Shown here piece after piece: positions 7,584-17,455 of a stretch of 64,000 nucleotides of DNA. A program made the position numbers and the translations under genes. The DNA is from Bradyrhizobium jicamae (GTDB taxonomy: Bacteria > Pseudomonadota > Alphaproteobacteria > Rhizobiales > Xanthobacteraceae): positions 62,001-126,000 of the forward strand of contig NZ_LLXZ01000012.1 of assembly GCF_001440395.1 (NCBI RefSeq), given 5' to 3'. Within the stretch, counting starts at the first letter, position 1. Every line of letters begins with the position of its first letter. Under the pieces are notes generated by a model. The model worked only from the letters and a program-made list of their open reading frames with translations, searched no databases and was not told the origin of the DNA.

Positions 7584-9500
7584 TCAGGCTGCCCGTGCTC
7601 CACGCAACTGAACGCCTTCCAAGCCGGAGCGGTAGAGCGCAAATGTCAGCATCGGCCAGAGCGCGTAGGCGTGATTCGATTTTCGGTCCGCGTGATCCCG
7701 CCACAGTTCGCGGATCGCGTTGGGCTCAAGATAAGGCTCGAAAATGCCGCGCGAGTGTTCGAAGGCATTTTCGCAAAGAGGACGCAGCGAGCCGCGCAGC
7801 AGTCCGGCCAGCGGATTATTGAAACCCCGCTTCGGCGCATCGGTGATCTTCGCCCCAGCGCCCTTGCCGCGCAGCGCCTTGCGCAACAGCGGCTTGCTCG
7901 GCCCGCGCAGCGGCACCAGCAGATCGAGGGCGCAGCGACCGGAAAATTCCATGATCCGCCGGTCGAGAAACGGTACGCGGATCTCGACTCCGTTCGCCAT
8001 GCTCATCGCGTCCGTCTTCATCAATAGACCGGTCGGCAGGTGATAGGTCTGGTCCGCGATCAGGCATCGGTCCAGAAGTGTCGGGCCGTCGGCTTGCTCG
8101 ATCGCAGCGCGATAGCCCGCCATCGGGCTTTGCTCCGCGAGGTGGCGCAGCGCCGATCCATACAGCCTCGGAATGAGAAATTCCGGGACATAGCGCCGCC
8201 ATTCGGCATGGGCATAGGGGCCGCCGGAGGCGACGCCCAGGAGAAAGCGCGACAGCAGCGCGGTCACCGGCAACCGCGTCTCGTTCGCCCCCGACGAGGC
8301 GTAGGACCACCTGCCCGCGGTTCTCGCCACAGGCCCAGGGATCATGTTGCCGAAGCGTTCGGCCAGCCGCGAAGCCCGGTAGGTCGAGTAGCCGCCGAAG
8401 AATTCGTCGGCACCGTCCCCGGAAAGCGCCACCGTGGAATTACGGCGAAGCTCGGCGGTCAATAGGAGCAGCGGTCCGGCGGCTTCGTCCGCTACCTGGC
8501 CGTCGAAATGGTGCACGACACGGGCAAGCGTCGCGTCGGGAAACGGATCCTCGCTCACCGGTACGATCTGGTGCGGTAGCGCGGTCTGCCGCGCCACCAT
8601 CGAGGCAATCTCTGTTTCATCGTGGGACTGCTCGGCGAACGCAGCGGTGACTAACGGGAACTTGCCGCGCTTTGCGACCGAATAGGCTACCATCGAGCTG
8701 TCGATGCCGCCGCTCTGCAGGATTCCGACCGGCACATCGCTGACCAACTGGTCGCCGACGACCCGGTCGAACAGCGGCAAGAACGCCTCGACGGCCTCGT
8801 CGAGGCTCCGAAAGTCCCTTGTCCGGCGTGGTTTCCAGAATCGCTGCGATGTCTCGCTGCCGTTCTGATAGACCACGATCGAACCCGGCTCAACCTGGCG
8901 AATGTGCCGCATTGTCGTCGTGGTCGGCCCGACATAGCCCATCGCGAAGAAGCGGTGGAGCCCTTCCAGATCCATCTCGCGTGGGTGCGCGGGATCGGCG
9001 AGCAGCCCCTTGATCTCGCTGGCGAAGCGAACGACCGTCCCCACCTGCGAGAAGAACAACGGCTTGGTTCCGATCGAGTCGCGCGCAAGGATCAAGCGCC
9101 TCGTCGCCGCGTCCCACAGTCCGATCGCGAAGATTCCTTCGAGGCGGGAAAACAAATCCTCACCCCAGGCAAGAAACCCCGCCGGCAAGATTTCCGTGTC
9201 GCAATGCGAACGAAACACCACGCCAAAATCACGTTCGAGTTCAGCACGCAATTCTGCTTCGTTGTAGATCTCGCCGTTATAGGTCACGGTGATCCGGCCG
9301 CCGCGATCGCTCATCGGCTGCCGGCCGGCCGCGGTTAGATCGCGAATGGCAAGGCGCCGATGCCCAAAGCCGACTGCGCCGTCATGCCACGTTTCGCCTG
9401 CATCAGGGCCACGATGCGCCAGCACACCGGTCATCCGTGCCAGGACAGCCGGATCGACGTCCCGGCCGTCGAGATTCAAGATACCGGCGATTCCGCACAT
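7584..9500 (-). CDS. asnB: Glutamine-hydrolysing asparagine synthetase-like enzyme
   Basis: 638 residues, normal for AsnB. Met1 precedes Cys2 (MCGIAGI), the class II glutamine amidotransferase nucleophile. The N-terminal glutaminase domain covers about residues 2-190. The synthetase domain carries the PP-loop LQSGGIDSS near residue 265 and the downstream SGDGADE motif. Such paralogues within polysaccharide loci are usually thought to amidate uronic-acid or amino-sugar groups rather than make asparagine for protein. It is the last gene of a leftward operon after a methyltransferase and a membrane protein, with 90 bases before it. The enzyme family is firm; the substrate is inferred from context. 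Confidence 0.85.
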   Translation of the reverse strand: MCGIAGILNLDGRDVDPAVLARMTGVLAHRGPDAGETWHDGAVGFGHRRLAIRDLTAAGRQPMSDRGGRITVTYNGEIYNEAELRAELERDFGVVFRSHCDTEILPAGFLAWGEDLFSRLEGIFAIGLWDAATRRLILARDSIGTKPLFFSQVGTVVRFASEIKGLLADPAHPREMDLEGLHRFFAMGYVGPTTTTMRHIRQVEPGSIVVYQNGSETSQRFWKPRRTRDFRSLDEAVEAFLPLFDRVVGDQLVSDVPVGILQSGGIDSSMVAYSVAKRGKFPLVTAAFAEQSHDETEIASMVARQTALPHQIVPVSEDPFPDATLARVVHHFDGQVADEAAGPLLLLTAELRRNSTVALSGDGADEFFGGYSTYRASRLAERFGNMIPGPVARTAGRWSYASSGANETRLPVTALLSRFLLGVASGGPYAHAEWRRYVPEFLIPRLYGSALRHLAEQSPMAGYRAAIEQADGPTLLDRCLIADQTYHLPTGLLMKTDAMSMANGVEIRVPFLDRRIMEFSGRCALDLLVPLRGPSKPLLRKALRGKGAGAKITDAPKRGFNNPLAGLLRGSLRPLCENAFEHSRGIFEPYLEPNAIRELWRDHADRKSNHAYALWPMLTFALYRSGLEGVQLRGARAA

Positions 9501-9590
9501 GAGCTGGATCGGATTAGAGCTGCGGGAGGTGGGACAAACGATGGCGCATTCGCGCCTACGATAGCTGGCGACATGGATACCTACAATGGA

Positions 9591-11258
9591 CTAGCGCGGA
9601 CAATCGACGGCCTTTCCCTGATATGAAGCAAATCGCAGCAATCGAATTCGGCCGGTATCGATCACATGCGCAGGCTCGCGCGACGCAAACTCGCCGGGCT
9701 CGCTCCCTTTCGGCAACGCGACCACGACGTTAAAATCGCCGCACACACGCGCGACGACCTTGTCGACTTCTGCAAAATTGCCGGCGTGATGGACCAGCTT
9801 GTAAGCCGTTCCGACTTGCACGCTGATCGGGTTGGCTTCGAGAATCGGGGATACCACGACATCCTTGTAGGCCGTGTTACGGCCGATATCGTCCCACATC
9901 CGATAAGCATTGCTGTCGATGCGCCCTCGCGGCGCATAGCTGTCGTAGAACGTTACGCTCACTGCATCGAACAGCGACGATCCGGCCAAAAGCAGCCCGA
10001 CCGCCGCGAGGGCCGACCGCGGCAAGGGAACTTTGGATTGGCCATTCGACTGCCGTACCAGCACGAAAACCGAAATCGGCAGCAAGGCAAATGGAATCAT
10101 GGAATAGGCAAACAACGCCTTCGTGATTGCCCATCGGTGAATGAACGTATGCTGGTAGAGCACGATCATATGCAGATAGAACGGAATGGTGATCAGCAGC
10201 AAAAACGACATCGTCGCAAAGATCGACCGGCGTTCGGAGGGGGCGCGGGCCCGCCGAAACGCGGCGATGAGCAATCCCACGGTCACCAGCGCGGAGACCG
10301 CAATCAGCGAGAACGCATGCGGCGAATAATAGTCCTCATGCATCTCCTCGAAGAAGGCCTTGGCGAATCCAGTGATTGGACTTTCATCAGTCAGGTTCAT
10401 CCGCTGCAGGATCTTGCGGATCAGGTGCTTGATCGAGGCACCGGCACCCTGCGCGCCCGGCGCCAGAAACCGCCAGGCAAGGAAAATCGAAAAGGCCGAA
10501 ACCGGCAGCGACAAAAGGCTGAAAAACCGACGCAGCTTCATCGGCTCGAGGACGCCGGCATATCCTGCGGCGAAACGGCTTATCAGCCAGAAAACGAACA
10601 GCGTGTAGGATAGCCAGTCGACGAAAAATGCCAGATAGATTGTGGTCAGTTGCAGCGCAGTGATGACCCATTTGTCGCGTTGCGATCTCGCGCCGTAATA
10701 CAGCACCTCAAGCAGCAGGAATACCGCGGTGAATATCAGGACCGCGGTGACAACGTCGTAGATCTGCGAAAACGCATAGATCGGGCCGCGCGAGAGCAGG
10801 ATCGGAAACGCGACCCCGAGCGCAAGCAAACCGCTGGTTACCCTGCCGAGCCGGTTCATCGACGCGAGATTGAAGACGGCGAGCGCGGCCGCCAGGGCGA
10901 TCAGCCCGTGCATGGTGACGTTGATCCAGTTCACCAGCGGAATGCTTGGCTGGATGCTGAAAAACATCGCGGCAAGATAGACGATGACAAAGGCACCCGG
11001 CGGCCAGGAATCATAGATGCCGCGCAGTTCCATCGTCGGCGTTTCAATGGAAAGCGGTGCGCGCGGCGTGGCGAACAGCAAATTCCGCGCCCCCTCATCC
11101 CACCATATCCGGGCCCACATGTTTGCCGCGGCGGTAGTGACGTCGGCGTCAAATACCGGAATCTGGCCCATGTAAGGAAGTCGTTGCTGGAACGTATAAA
11201 GCCAAATCACCAGGACGCCAAAGGCGACCAGTCCACCTATTAAATTTCGAGATCGCAT
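9591..11258 (-). CDS. Multi-span membrane protein, glycosyltransferase-C-like topology
   Basis: 555 residues from ATG 11258 (MRSRNLIGGL), preceded by aggaaaa. There are about ten hydrophobic segments in the first 430 residues and a soluble C-terminal domain of about 110 residues. An acidic motif with an Asp (VFDADVTT) follows the first span, a placement seen in GT-C glycosyltransferases, but no signature is decisive. It is located between a methyltransferase and an asparagine-synthetase-like gene in one operon. It could be a lipid-linked sugar transferase, a polymerase-like or flippase-like protein. I do not recognise a named family. Confidence 0.6.
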   Translation of the reverse strand: MRSRNLIGGLVAFGVLVIWLYTFQQRLPYMGQIPVFDADVTTAAANMWARIWWDEGARNLLFATPRAPLSIETPTMELRGIYDSWPPGAFVIVYLAAMFFSIQPSIPLVNWINVTMHGLIALAAALAVFNLASMNRLGRVTSGLLALGVAFPILLSRGPIYAFSQIYDVVTAVLIFTAVFLLLEVLYYGARSQRDKWVITALQLTTIYLAFFVDWLSYTLFVFWLISRFAAGYAGVLEPMKLRRFFSLLSLPVSAFSIFLAWRFLAPGAQGAGASIKHLIRKILQRMNLTDESPITGFAKAFFEEMHEDYYSPHAFSLIAVSALVTVGLLIAAFRRARAPSERRSIFATMSFLLLITIPFYLHMIVLYQHTFIHRWAITKALFAYSMIPFALLPISVFVLVRQSNGQSKVPLPRSALAAVGLLLAGSSLFDAVSVTFYDSYAPRGRIDSNAYRMWDDIGRNTAYKDVVVSPILEANPISVQVGTAYKLVHHAGNFAEVDKVVARVCGDFNVVVALPKGSEPGEFASREPAHVIDTGRIRLLRFASYQGKAVDCPR

Positions 11259-11360
11259 GGGGTTTTCCTGAGCGCCAAACCCGCGCCGCGGTTCATGCCG
11301 CAATTGCGCAGAGCTGGCCAATGACTGGTGGTATCGCGCAACTTGCGCACCGTCGGCGAC

Positions 11361-12221
11361 TTAACGTCCCGCCGGCGCGGCGAACGCATGCTCCGCATTT
11401 ACTGCCCGTGTCCCGACGACCGTCCAACTGTATCCGTAACGGAAGTGAGTTTGGACGTCGGCAAAGCCGTTCGATTCCAGCAGGGCGCGCGCCTCGGCCT
11501 CGCAATAATACTTTGCATACGCCGGCCTCAACTGATCGTATATCACCAGGTAGCGCTTCGAACGCGAAAACCGGCCGAGCACGTTTTTCACGTAGTCACG
11601 CAGTGGCAATCCGGGGATGAAGCGGCAGGCGTAAATATAAAGGTTAAGTGCCAGCGACAGAACATGCGCGATTGCTGCTACGACAAAATGTGGAAGTCGG
11701 GTGGTCACGGTACGCAGCATACGAATGCCGGTTACGATGACACCGCTGCCTTCCTTCCCATAGAGCCAGACCACCATCTTGCCGCCCGGGCGAAGTGCAC
11801 CCAGCGAAGCGGCTATGACCGGATCGGGGTTCGGGATGTGGTGAATGACGCCGATCGAGACGACAAAGTCGTAGGCACCATCCCTAGGAATTTCGTGTCC
11901 CGCTCTATTCAGAAGCACCACGCGGTCCGAATCGTCCGAGAGATTGCGTTTCAGCACCTCGAAGGCAGCCGACGGCTCTATCGCCGTAACCTCTTTCGCT
12001 CCCGCCTGTAGGAGCATTTTTACAATGCGCCCCGTACCGCTGCCTATCTCCGCAACGCGCTTCCCTTGCAGGTCCTCCAGCCTAAGCAGCGGCTCGAAGG
12101 TTCCCTGCAGGATCGCGAGGGTTCCGTAATACCCCTCGTTGTCCGTATAACGGCGCCATTGATCTCCGAAATCAGATATCGTTTGGTCTGAGAGGCGGGA
12201 TTGGGACGGTGTAGCGCTCAT
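11361..12221 (-). CDS. Class I SAM-dependent methyltransferase
   Basis: 286 residues. Rossmann motif I reads VAEIGSGTGRI at about residues 55-65, followed by an acidic loop (AIEPS) and the post-motif YDFVVSIGVIHHIP, standard for class I methyltransferases. The C-terminal third (from about residue 160) is hydrophobic and basic, hinting at membrane contact. It is first in the leftward operon and divergent from the next methyltransferase. It probably methylates a sugar or lipid-linked intermediate of the island's polysaccharide, which is inference from context. Confidence 0.78.
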   Translation of the reverse strand: MSATPSQSRLSDQTISDFGDQWRRYTDNEGYYGTLAILQGTFEPLLRLEDLQGKRVAEIGSGTGRIVKMLLQAGAKEVTAIEPSAAFEVLKRNLSDDSDRVVLLNRAGHEIPRDGAYDFVVSIGVIHHIPNPDPVIAASLGALRPGGKMVVWLYGKEGSGVIVTGIRMLRTVTTRLPHFVVAAIAHVLSLALNLYIYACRFIPGLPLRDYVKNVLGRFSRSKRYLVIYDQLRPAYAKYYCEAEARALLESNGFADVQTHFRYGYSWTVVGTRAVNAEHAFAAPAGR

Positions 12222-12433
12222 TGTGCTGCCTCGACGACATCGCGGAAGCCGCCACCGCGATTCGAGCGTTCAGTGTACCCCAAACGGTAATCTCCTCGCG
12301 CATGGGACGGAAGGCGGCTGAGGGCGGTTGATATTGCGACCGTGCGAAGCTATGCAATAAATCTACCCGTGGAGCAACTCTCCGAGAGTTGCGAAAATAG
12401 GCTTTGAAACTCAAGTGTTTTGCGAATTGGACC
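12222..12433. promoter_or_regulatory. Divergent promoter region of the polysaccharide cassette
   Basis: This 212-base spacer separates two operons that read outward (methyltransferase-membrane protein-asnB leftward; methyltransferase-methyltransferase-glycosyltransferase rightward). Both promoters must lie here. It has a lower GC patch around 12395-12425 next to the rightward start. No operator could be identified by eye. Confidence 0.5.
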
Positions 12434-13216
12434 ATGGATAGTTCCCGGCAAAAGCAGCATTACACCGAGATCCATGATGCTTACGAGGCGCACTATTACG
12501 ATGCGTCGTCGATGAAATATCGATCGCGTTTCATCTATGACTGGCTGTTCAATCACATTGATCTGAGCAACGCCAGCATCGCTGATCTTGCCTGCGGCAG
12601 TGGTTACAATTCACTGGCTGTCATGGAACGGTTCAGCGACGTTCGCACGGTCGGCTTTGACATCTCCGAACCGGCCTGCGAGTCGTACAAGCGCACGACG
12701 GGAAACGCAGCGCAGGTGCTCGACTTGACCCGGCCCGCCGAAATCAAGGAGCAGTTCGACGGCGCGATCGTTGTCGGCGGGCTTCACCATTGTGTCGTGG
12801 ATCTCGCGCAGACGCTGCGCAACATCGCCGCGATGGTGAGGCCAGGTGGCCACCTGCTCATGATGGAACCGAGCGCCGATTTCGCGCTGAATGTGGTGCG
12901 GGACAAATGGTACGCCTCGGACAAGTACTTTGATGCGCCGACCGAGCAGGCGCTGTCGCACAATGCGATTCTGAAGCAGGCTGCGCCTTATTTCGAAGGC
13001 GAGGCAGTCCGCTATTTCGGCGGACTGGCTTACTTCCTGATCCTCAACAGCCTCGTCATGCGCGTGCCGCTCGGCGTCAAGCCGATGCTCTGGCCGATCG
13101 TCAAGCCGATCGAGGTCGCGTTCGGCAACATTCCATGGTCCGGCATGTATCCTTGCTTCCTGGCCAAATGGAAACGAACCGGAGTGCCGGTTTCGGGCTG
13201 CGCTACCATTCAGTAA
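12434..13216 (+). CDS. SAM-dependent methyltransferase
   Basis: 260 residues from ATG 12434; the longer frame from 12404 lacks a better start. Motif I reads IADLACGSGYNS and is followed by VGFDISEPA. The segment GAIVVGGLHHCVVD is the usual motif preceding the active-site loop. The region RPGGHLLMMEPS is typical of class I enzymes with small or sugar substrates. A hydrophobic patch lies near residue 200. It is first in the rightward operon with a second methyltransferase 23 bases downstream. The exact substrate is unknown. Confidence 0.78.
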   Translation: MDSSRQKQHYTEIHDAYEAHYYDASSMKYRSRFIYDWLFNHIDLSNASIADLACGSGYNSLAVMERFSDVRTVGFDISEPACESYKRTTGNAAQVLDLTRPAEIKEQFDGAIVVGGLHHCVVDLAQTLRNIAAMVRPGGHLLMMEPSADFALNVVRDKWYASDKYFDAPTEQALSHNAILKQAAPYFEGEAVRYFGGLAYFLILNSLVMRVPLGVKPMLWPIVKPIEVAFGNIPWSGMYPCFLAKWKRTGVPVSGCATIQ

Positions 13217-13239
13217 GGGCTTTCCCCTTGAGTGAACAT

Positions 13240-13953
13240 ATGTCCGCAAGCGATCAGATGGCGCCGACCTTTTCCAGCGCCATTGCCGATGCACACAACT
13301 ACATGGACTGGATCATCGGCACCATGCGTCCCTATTTCGGCCGTGAGGTGATCGAGATCGGAATCGGCCACGGCAGCTATTACGAGTATCTGGGCAAGCT
13401 CGGCCGCTATCGCGGCGTCGACATCGATCCGGACAACGTCGCGAGCTCGCGCGCGAGGTATCCGGAGGGCAGCTTCGAGCTTGCGGATATCACCTCGGAG
13501 GAATTCAGATCGAGCCTTCCGCCGGGCAGCGTCGACACCGTGGTGTGCTGCAACGTCATCGAACATATCGAGGACGACAATCGCGCCGTCTCCAACATGG
13601 CCAACGCGCTTGCCCCCGGCGGACACCTGTTGATCCTGGTGCCAGCACTGCAGCAGCTTTACGGCGACCTCGATCGGCTCGCCGGCCATTACCGGAGATA
13701 CAACAAGCCGCTGATGCTCAAGGCCTGCGCCGGGGCGCCGATCGAGATTCTCGAACTGCGCTATTTCAATCCGATCGGCGGGCTCGCGTGGTGGATCAAC
13801 AGCTTTGCAAAACATCGGTCGCTGGACGATTCCGCCGTCAATGCGCAGATTCGCATCTTTGATAAATACGTCTTGCCCATCTCCAGGCTGGTTGATCCCC
13901 TAACCCGCGGCTTCTTCGGCCAATCCCTGATCTGTGTGGCACGCAGAACATGA
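13240..13953 (+). CDS. SAM-dependent methyltransferase
   Basis: 237 residues from ATG 13240. The motif IEIGIGHGSYY is the SAM-binding loop, VDIDPDN the acidic residue, and CCNVIEHIEDD the post-II motif; GGHLLILVPA follows. Two methyltransferases in tandem plus one divergent suggest a multiply methylated sugar. Its TGA overlaps the ATG of the glycosyltransferase gene (ATGA), so they are translationally coupled. Confidence 0.78.
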   Translation: MSASDQMAPTFSSAIADAHNYMDWIIGTMRPYFGREVIEIGIGHGSYYEYLGKLGRYRGVDIDPDNVASSRARYPEGSFELADITSEEFRSSLPPGSVDTVVCCNVIEHIEDDNRAVSNMANALAPGGHLLILVPALQQLYGDLDRLAGHYRRYNKPLMLKACAGAPIEILELRYFNPIGGLAWWINSFAKHRSLDDSAVNAQIRIFDKYVLPISRLVDPLTRGFFGQSLICVARRT

Positions 13954-14813
13954 TCTCGATCGTCATTCCCGCCTTGAACGAAGAGCGCGGCATCGGGGCC
14001 ACCGTGACCGATATCGCCGGCGTGTTGACCGCAGCTGGGCTGATGCCGTTCGAGATCATCGTCGTCGATGACGGGTCGACGGACGGAACCGGGAAGGCCG
14101 CCACCAAGGCGGGCGCCCGGATCATCCGCCACCCTCACAACGTCGGCTATGGCCGATCCCTTAAGAAGGGGATCGAGGAAGCGACGTACGACATGATCGC
14201 GATTTGCGATGCCGACGGCACCTATCCGGCCGCCGCCATTCCCGAACTCGTGCGGCTTTACAACGAGGGCTTCGATATGGCCGTGGGCCAGCGCCATGGC
14301 CCGCACTATCGACAATCCATACTCAAGATGCCGCTGCGCGCAGTGCTGCGTTTCCTGGTGGAGTGGACTGCGGGCCGTCGAATTCCGGACATCAATTCAG
14401 GCCTGCGCGTGTTCAGCCGCACCGCGGCAATGAAATACTTCCCGCATCTGTGTGATACGTTCAGCTTCACAACGTCGATGACGCTCGCCTACATGATGAC
14501 GCGACGCTTCGTCACCTATTACAAGATCGACTATTTCGAGCGAACCGGCAGGAGCAAGGTGCGCCTGTTTCGGGATTCCCTGAAAACGCTGCAATACGTC
14601 GTCGAAGCGATCGTCTACTATAATCCGTTGAAAATCTTTCTGCTCCTCAGCTTGATCTGCGGCGTGATTGCCGCCATCGTGATGCTTATCTCGCTGTACT
14701 TTTCGATCGTCACGGGAATCATGCTTGCGGTCGGCACGACGATGGCTGCGATTGTTATGTTCGGCATAGGCATGCTGGCGGTACTACTCAAGCAGATCAT
14801 GGATAAGGCGTGA
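13950..14813 (+). CDS. Family 2 glycosyltransferase, dolichol-phosphate-mannose-synthase-like
   Basis: 287 residues. The GT-A fold begins at residue 1 (ISIVIPALNE), with the nucleotide-binding VVDDGSTDGT at about residues 31-40 and the metal-binding CDADGTYP (DxD type). Two C-terminal transmembrane helices (about residues 225-280) resemble polyprenyl-phosphate glycosyltransferases such as DPMS/ArnC/GtrB. It probably transfers a sugar to undecaprenyl phosphate at the inner membrane. It is the third gene of the rightward operon, coupled by ATGA overlap to the methyltransferase. Confidence 0.85.
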   Translation: MISIVIPALNEERGIGATVTDIAGVLTAAGLMPFEIIVVDDGSTDGTGKAATKAGARIIRHPHNVGYGRSLKKGIEEATYDMIAICDADGTYPAAAIPELVRLYNEGFDMAVGQRHGPHYRQSILKMPLRAVLRFLVEWTAGRRIPDINSGLRVFSRTAAMKYFPHLCDTFSFTTSMTLAYMMTRRFVTYYKIDYFERTGRSKVRLFRDSLKTLQYVVEAIVYYNPLKIFLLLSLICGVIAAIVMLISLYFSIVTGIMLAVGTTMAAIVMFGIGMLAVLLKQIMDKA

Positions 14814-15475
14814 CCGGGCTCGTTAGAAAGTCTGATGAGTAAAGTTGAAGGACGGCAAGGTACTCCGCGCGTCGAGACACTGGACCTGATAGCCGTAATC
14901 AAGCAGCACTTCTACATTTCTACGAGGGTATCTAGTCGTCCGTGAACAAGGCTCTAAGCGATTGAGCGGGAGTCTGTTTTTCGGATTGAGGCCGTTTGAG
15001 TTGCAGGGATTTGGCGGTTAAGACCGCCAAACAGCAAGCTTTTTGACGTATCGAAAGCCACCGTATATCGCGACGGCGCTGTGCTTGGTGAAGCAACGGC
15101 AGTATACCCCGATCCATAAACACACTCATCTCTGGAAGACGACGCTGGACGTACGTTGGATTTTGAGGGCGAGCAAGTGACTGAAAAACGCGGACGCTAT
15201 TGGATCACCTACCGTTAGTGTTGAAGTAGCCGGCGCCACGATCTTCTCGCAATCAGATCCTGATATAGGTGCATGCGCCCATAATGGATCAGCATCAGTT
15301 ACTTTTGTTGTTGCTGCTATCGACCTAGCAGACGTCTGGCGCTGGAATTCGCCTAAGAAAAGGTCACGAAGGCAATTGGCTGGCATCAGTTTTGACATGG
15401 CACGACCGCCAAACCTCTCGGCAGCCATGAACACTTTGAAACGCGCCTGAGGACGATCTGCACTATGCCGCGAAC
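14814..15475. other. 660-base low-coding stretch before the acyltransferase
   Basis: No complete gene is convincing. Around 15155-15220 on the + strand a short open frame ends RGRYWITYR before a TAG, with coding-like composition, so it may be the tail of a decayed gene. The stretch is lower in GC than its surroundings. The acyltransferase promoter should be near the right end. Confidence 0.35.
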
Positions 15476-17455
15476 ATGATGAAGCCCTACATCCCTCCGC
15501 ACGTCACCGACTACTACCGCGCGGACATCGACGGGCTGCGGGCCTTTGCCGTACTTTCGGTAGTGCTATATCACGCTTTTCCGAAAGTCGTCACTGGCGG
15601 CTTTGTGGGCGTAGACGTCTTCTTCGTCATTTCAGGGTTCCTCATCTCGAAAATACTTTTCACTGAAATAACCGAACACCGCTTTTCGTTCACGACGTTC
15701 TTTGAGCGACGTATCCGGCGCATTTTCCCGGCACTTGCTGTTTGCTTGGCCGCCGTGTCGGCTTTCGGTTTTGTCCCCCTGACGCCGCCCGAGTTGGGGC
15801 AGCTGGGCAAGCATGTGTTCTTCGGCGCAGGCTTCCTCTCCAACATAGTGCTATGGAGCGAAAGTGGCTACTTCGACAGTGTCGGCACCTATAAACCGCT
15901 CTTGCATCTCTGGTCGTTGGGTATCGAAGAGCAGTTCTACATCCTTTGGCCGGCCTTGCTATGGTTGGCTTTCCGGTTAAAGGCCAAGGTGGGACGACTG
16001 CTGGCCGTGCTGTGCCTGGCCTCTTTCACAATCAACGTCGCGCTATCCACCACCGACATCTCCGCCGACTTCTACCTACCCGTCTCACGTTTCTGGGAGC
16101 TCTTGGCAGGGGCCGGTCTGGCCTGGCGGGGCCAGTTTGTCCTTTCGCCTAATGTCCGGTCCTCGATCTCCTTTGCGGGCTTGGTTGCCCTTCTGACATC
16201 GGCAGGCCTCTTCACGGCTGAGATGCGCTTTCCGGGCTGGCTTGCTCTGCTGCCGGTGGCGGGAGCCGTAGCTGTAATCCTCGCTGGCCCCGAGGCGACG
16301 GTGAACCGGATTTTCTTTTCCAACCGCGCCGCCGTCTTCGTCGGGCTGATAAGCTATCCGCTCTATCTCTGGCACTGGCCACTAATTTCTTATGCCTATG
16401 TCATTCGTTTGGGCCAGGCGCCGACGCCCCTGATGGCGACGGCACTTGTGGCTGCTGGTTTCCTGCTGGCTTGGGTGACCTATCGATTCATCGAGTATCC
16501 GGTCCGCTTTGGGGCACACCGCCACGGTCGCACCCAGATCGTTGCTGCATGCGTGGCAGTTCTCGGTGCCTGCGGACTGGTACTGTGGGCCAAGAATGGT
16601 TTCCCCGACCGTTTTCCCCCCCTCCCTGGTGTCGACATCCGGAAGATTGGCGACGCCAAACTCGATGCGGACTTCAAGCCTACCAAGGACATGCAGGTGT
16701 CAAACCACGGCTGGACTTTGGTGGCTCATCTGGGCCACGGCGAGCGGAAGGTGGCGTTAAGCGGCGACAGTCAACTGCTTCACTACGGACCCCGAGTGCA
16801 GCAACTGGCCGACGAAGGGCAATTGGCGGCCAAGACTTATTTCGTGACAGGCCCTAGGTGCCCTCCGGTTCCGGGCGTGATCCAGCGGGACAAATTTGCG
16901 GCTTGTGCCAGTTTGCCCGGCATTTTGGCCGACTTGGTACAACGCGAGAAGGTGCAATCGGTGGCGTTGGGCGCAGCATGGGGAGGCTACAGTGACGAAG
17001 GCATGTTGATCGAACGCGACGGTAGGCAGTTGCCCGCAAACACAAAGGAGGGCATGGACGCGTTCTACGCCAACCTTGAAGACTATGTACGCTTGTTGCA
17101 GAGTCGTGGAGCCCGAGTCTATTTGGTCCTGGGAGTGCCTTTTCACGAGCGCTTCAATCCGGGCAAGATGGTAACGCGCAGCCTGACCGGCTTTCGAATC
17201 GCTCCGGACGTTGAGAAGGCGGTACCTATCGCCGAGTTGCAAGCCGCCCATGCTACCGTCAACGCCAAGCTGCGCGCTGTTGGCGAGCACACAGGGACGA
17301 CCCTACTCGATCCTCTTCCCGACATTTGCGGCAGCGGCGGTGACAGCTGCTTGCCGTTCTTCGGCGCAGGTGAGCCGAAATTCTCAGACAACGTGCATCT
17401 ACGTCCCATCTTCGTAGGGGAGCACATCCGCTTTCTCGATCCCTTGTTGAAGTGA
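15476..17455 (+). CDS. Acyltransferase 3 / SGNH-hydrolase fusion (OafA/YrhL type)
   Basis: 659 residues. About ten transmembrane helices in residues 15-370 form an acyltransferase 3 domain, with the signature DGLRAFAVLSVVLYH and the motif GVDVFFVISGFLIS. The C-terminal periplasmic SGNH-like domain begins with the GDSQ block (ALSGDSQ). Such proteins O-acetylate lipopolysaccharide O-antigen or capsule sugars, moving the acyl group across the inner membrane. It stands apart from the divergent operons but fits the cassette's theme. Codon use is somewhat less GC-rich than the backbone, in keeping with transfer. Confidence 0.88.
   Translation: MMKPYIPPHVTDYYRADIDGLRAFAVLSVVLYHAFPKVVTGGFVGVDVFFVISGFLISKILFTEITEHRFSFTTFFERRIRRIFPALAVCLAAVSAFGFVPLTPPELGQLGKHVFFGAGFLSNIVLWSESGYFDSVGTYKPLLHLWSLGIEEQFYILWPALLWLAFRLKAKVGRLLAVLCLASFTINVALSTTDISADFYLPVSRFWELLAGAGLAWRGQFVLSPNVRSSISFAGLVALLTSAGLFTAEMRFPGWLALLPVAGAVAVILAGPEATVNRIFFSNRAAVFVGLISYPLYLWHWPLISYAYVIRLGQAPTPLMATALVAAGFLLAWVTYRFIEYPVRFGAHRHGRTQIVAACVAVLGACGLVLWAKNGFPDRFPPLPGVDIRKIGDAKLDADFKPTKDMQVSNHGWTLVAHLGHGERKVALSGDSQLLHYGPRVQQLADEGQLAAKTYFVTGPRCPPVPGVIQRDKFAACASLPGILADLVQREKVQSVALGAAWGGYSDEGMLIERDGRQLPANTKEGMDAFYANLEDYVRLLQSRGARVYLVLGVPFHERFNPGKMVTRSLTGFRIAPDVEKAVPIAELQAAHATVNAKLRAVGEHTGTTLLDPLPDICGSGGDSCLPFFGAGEPKFSDNVHLRPIFVGEHIRFLDPLLK

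Noticed and set aside
9666..11243. Long + strand ORFs (9666-10613, 10650-11243)
   Set aside because: They lie opposite the multi-span membrane protein and are Arg/Asp/Gln-rich reverse reads.
14814..15475. Insertion sequence remnant
   Set aside because: I found no terminal inverted repeats, transposase motif or target duplication in this stretch.
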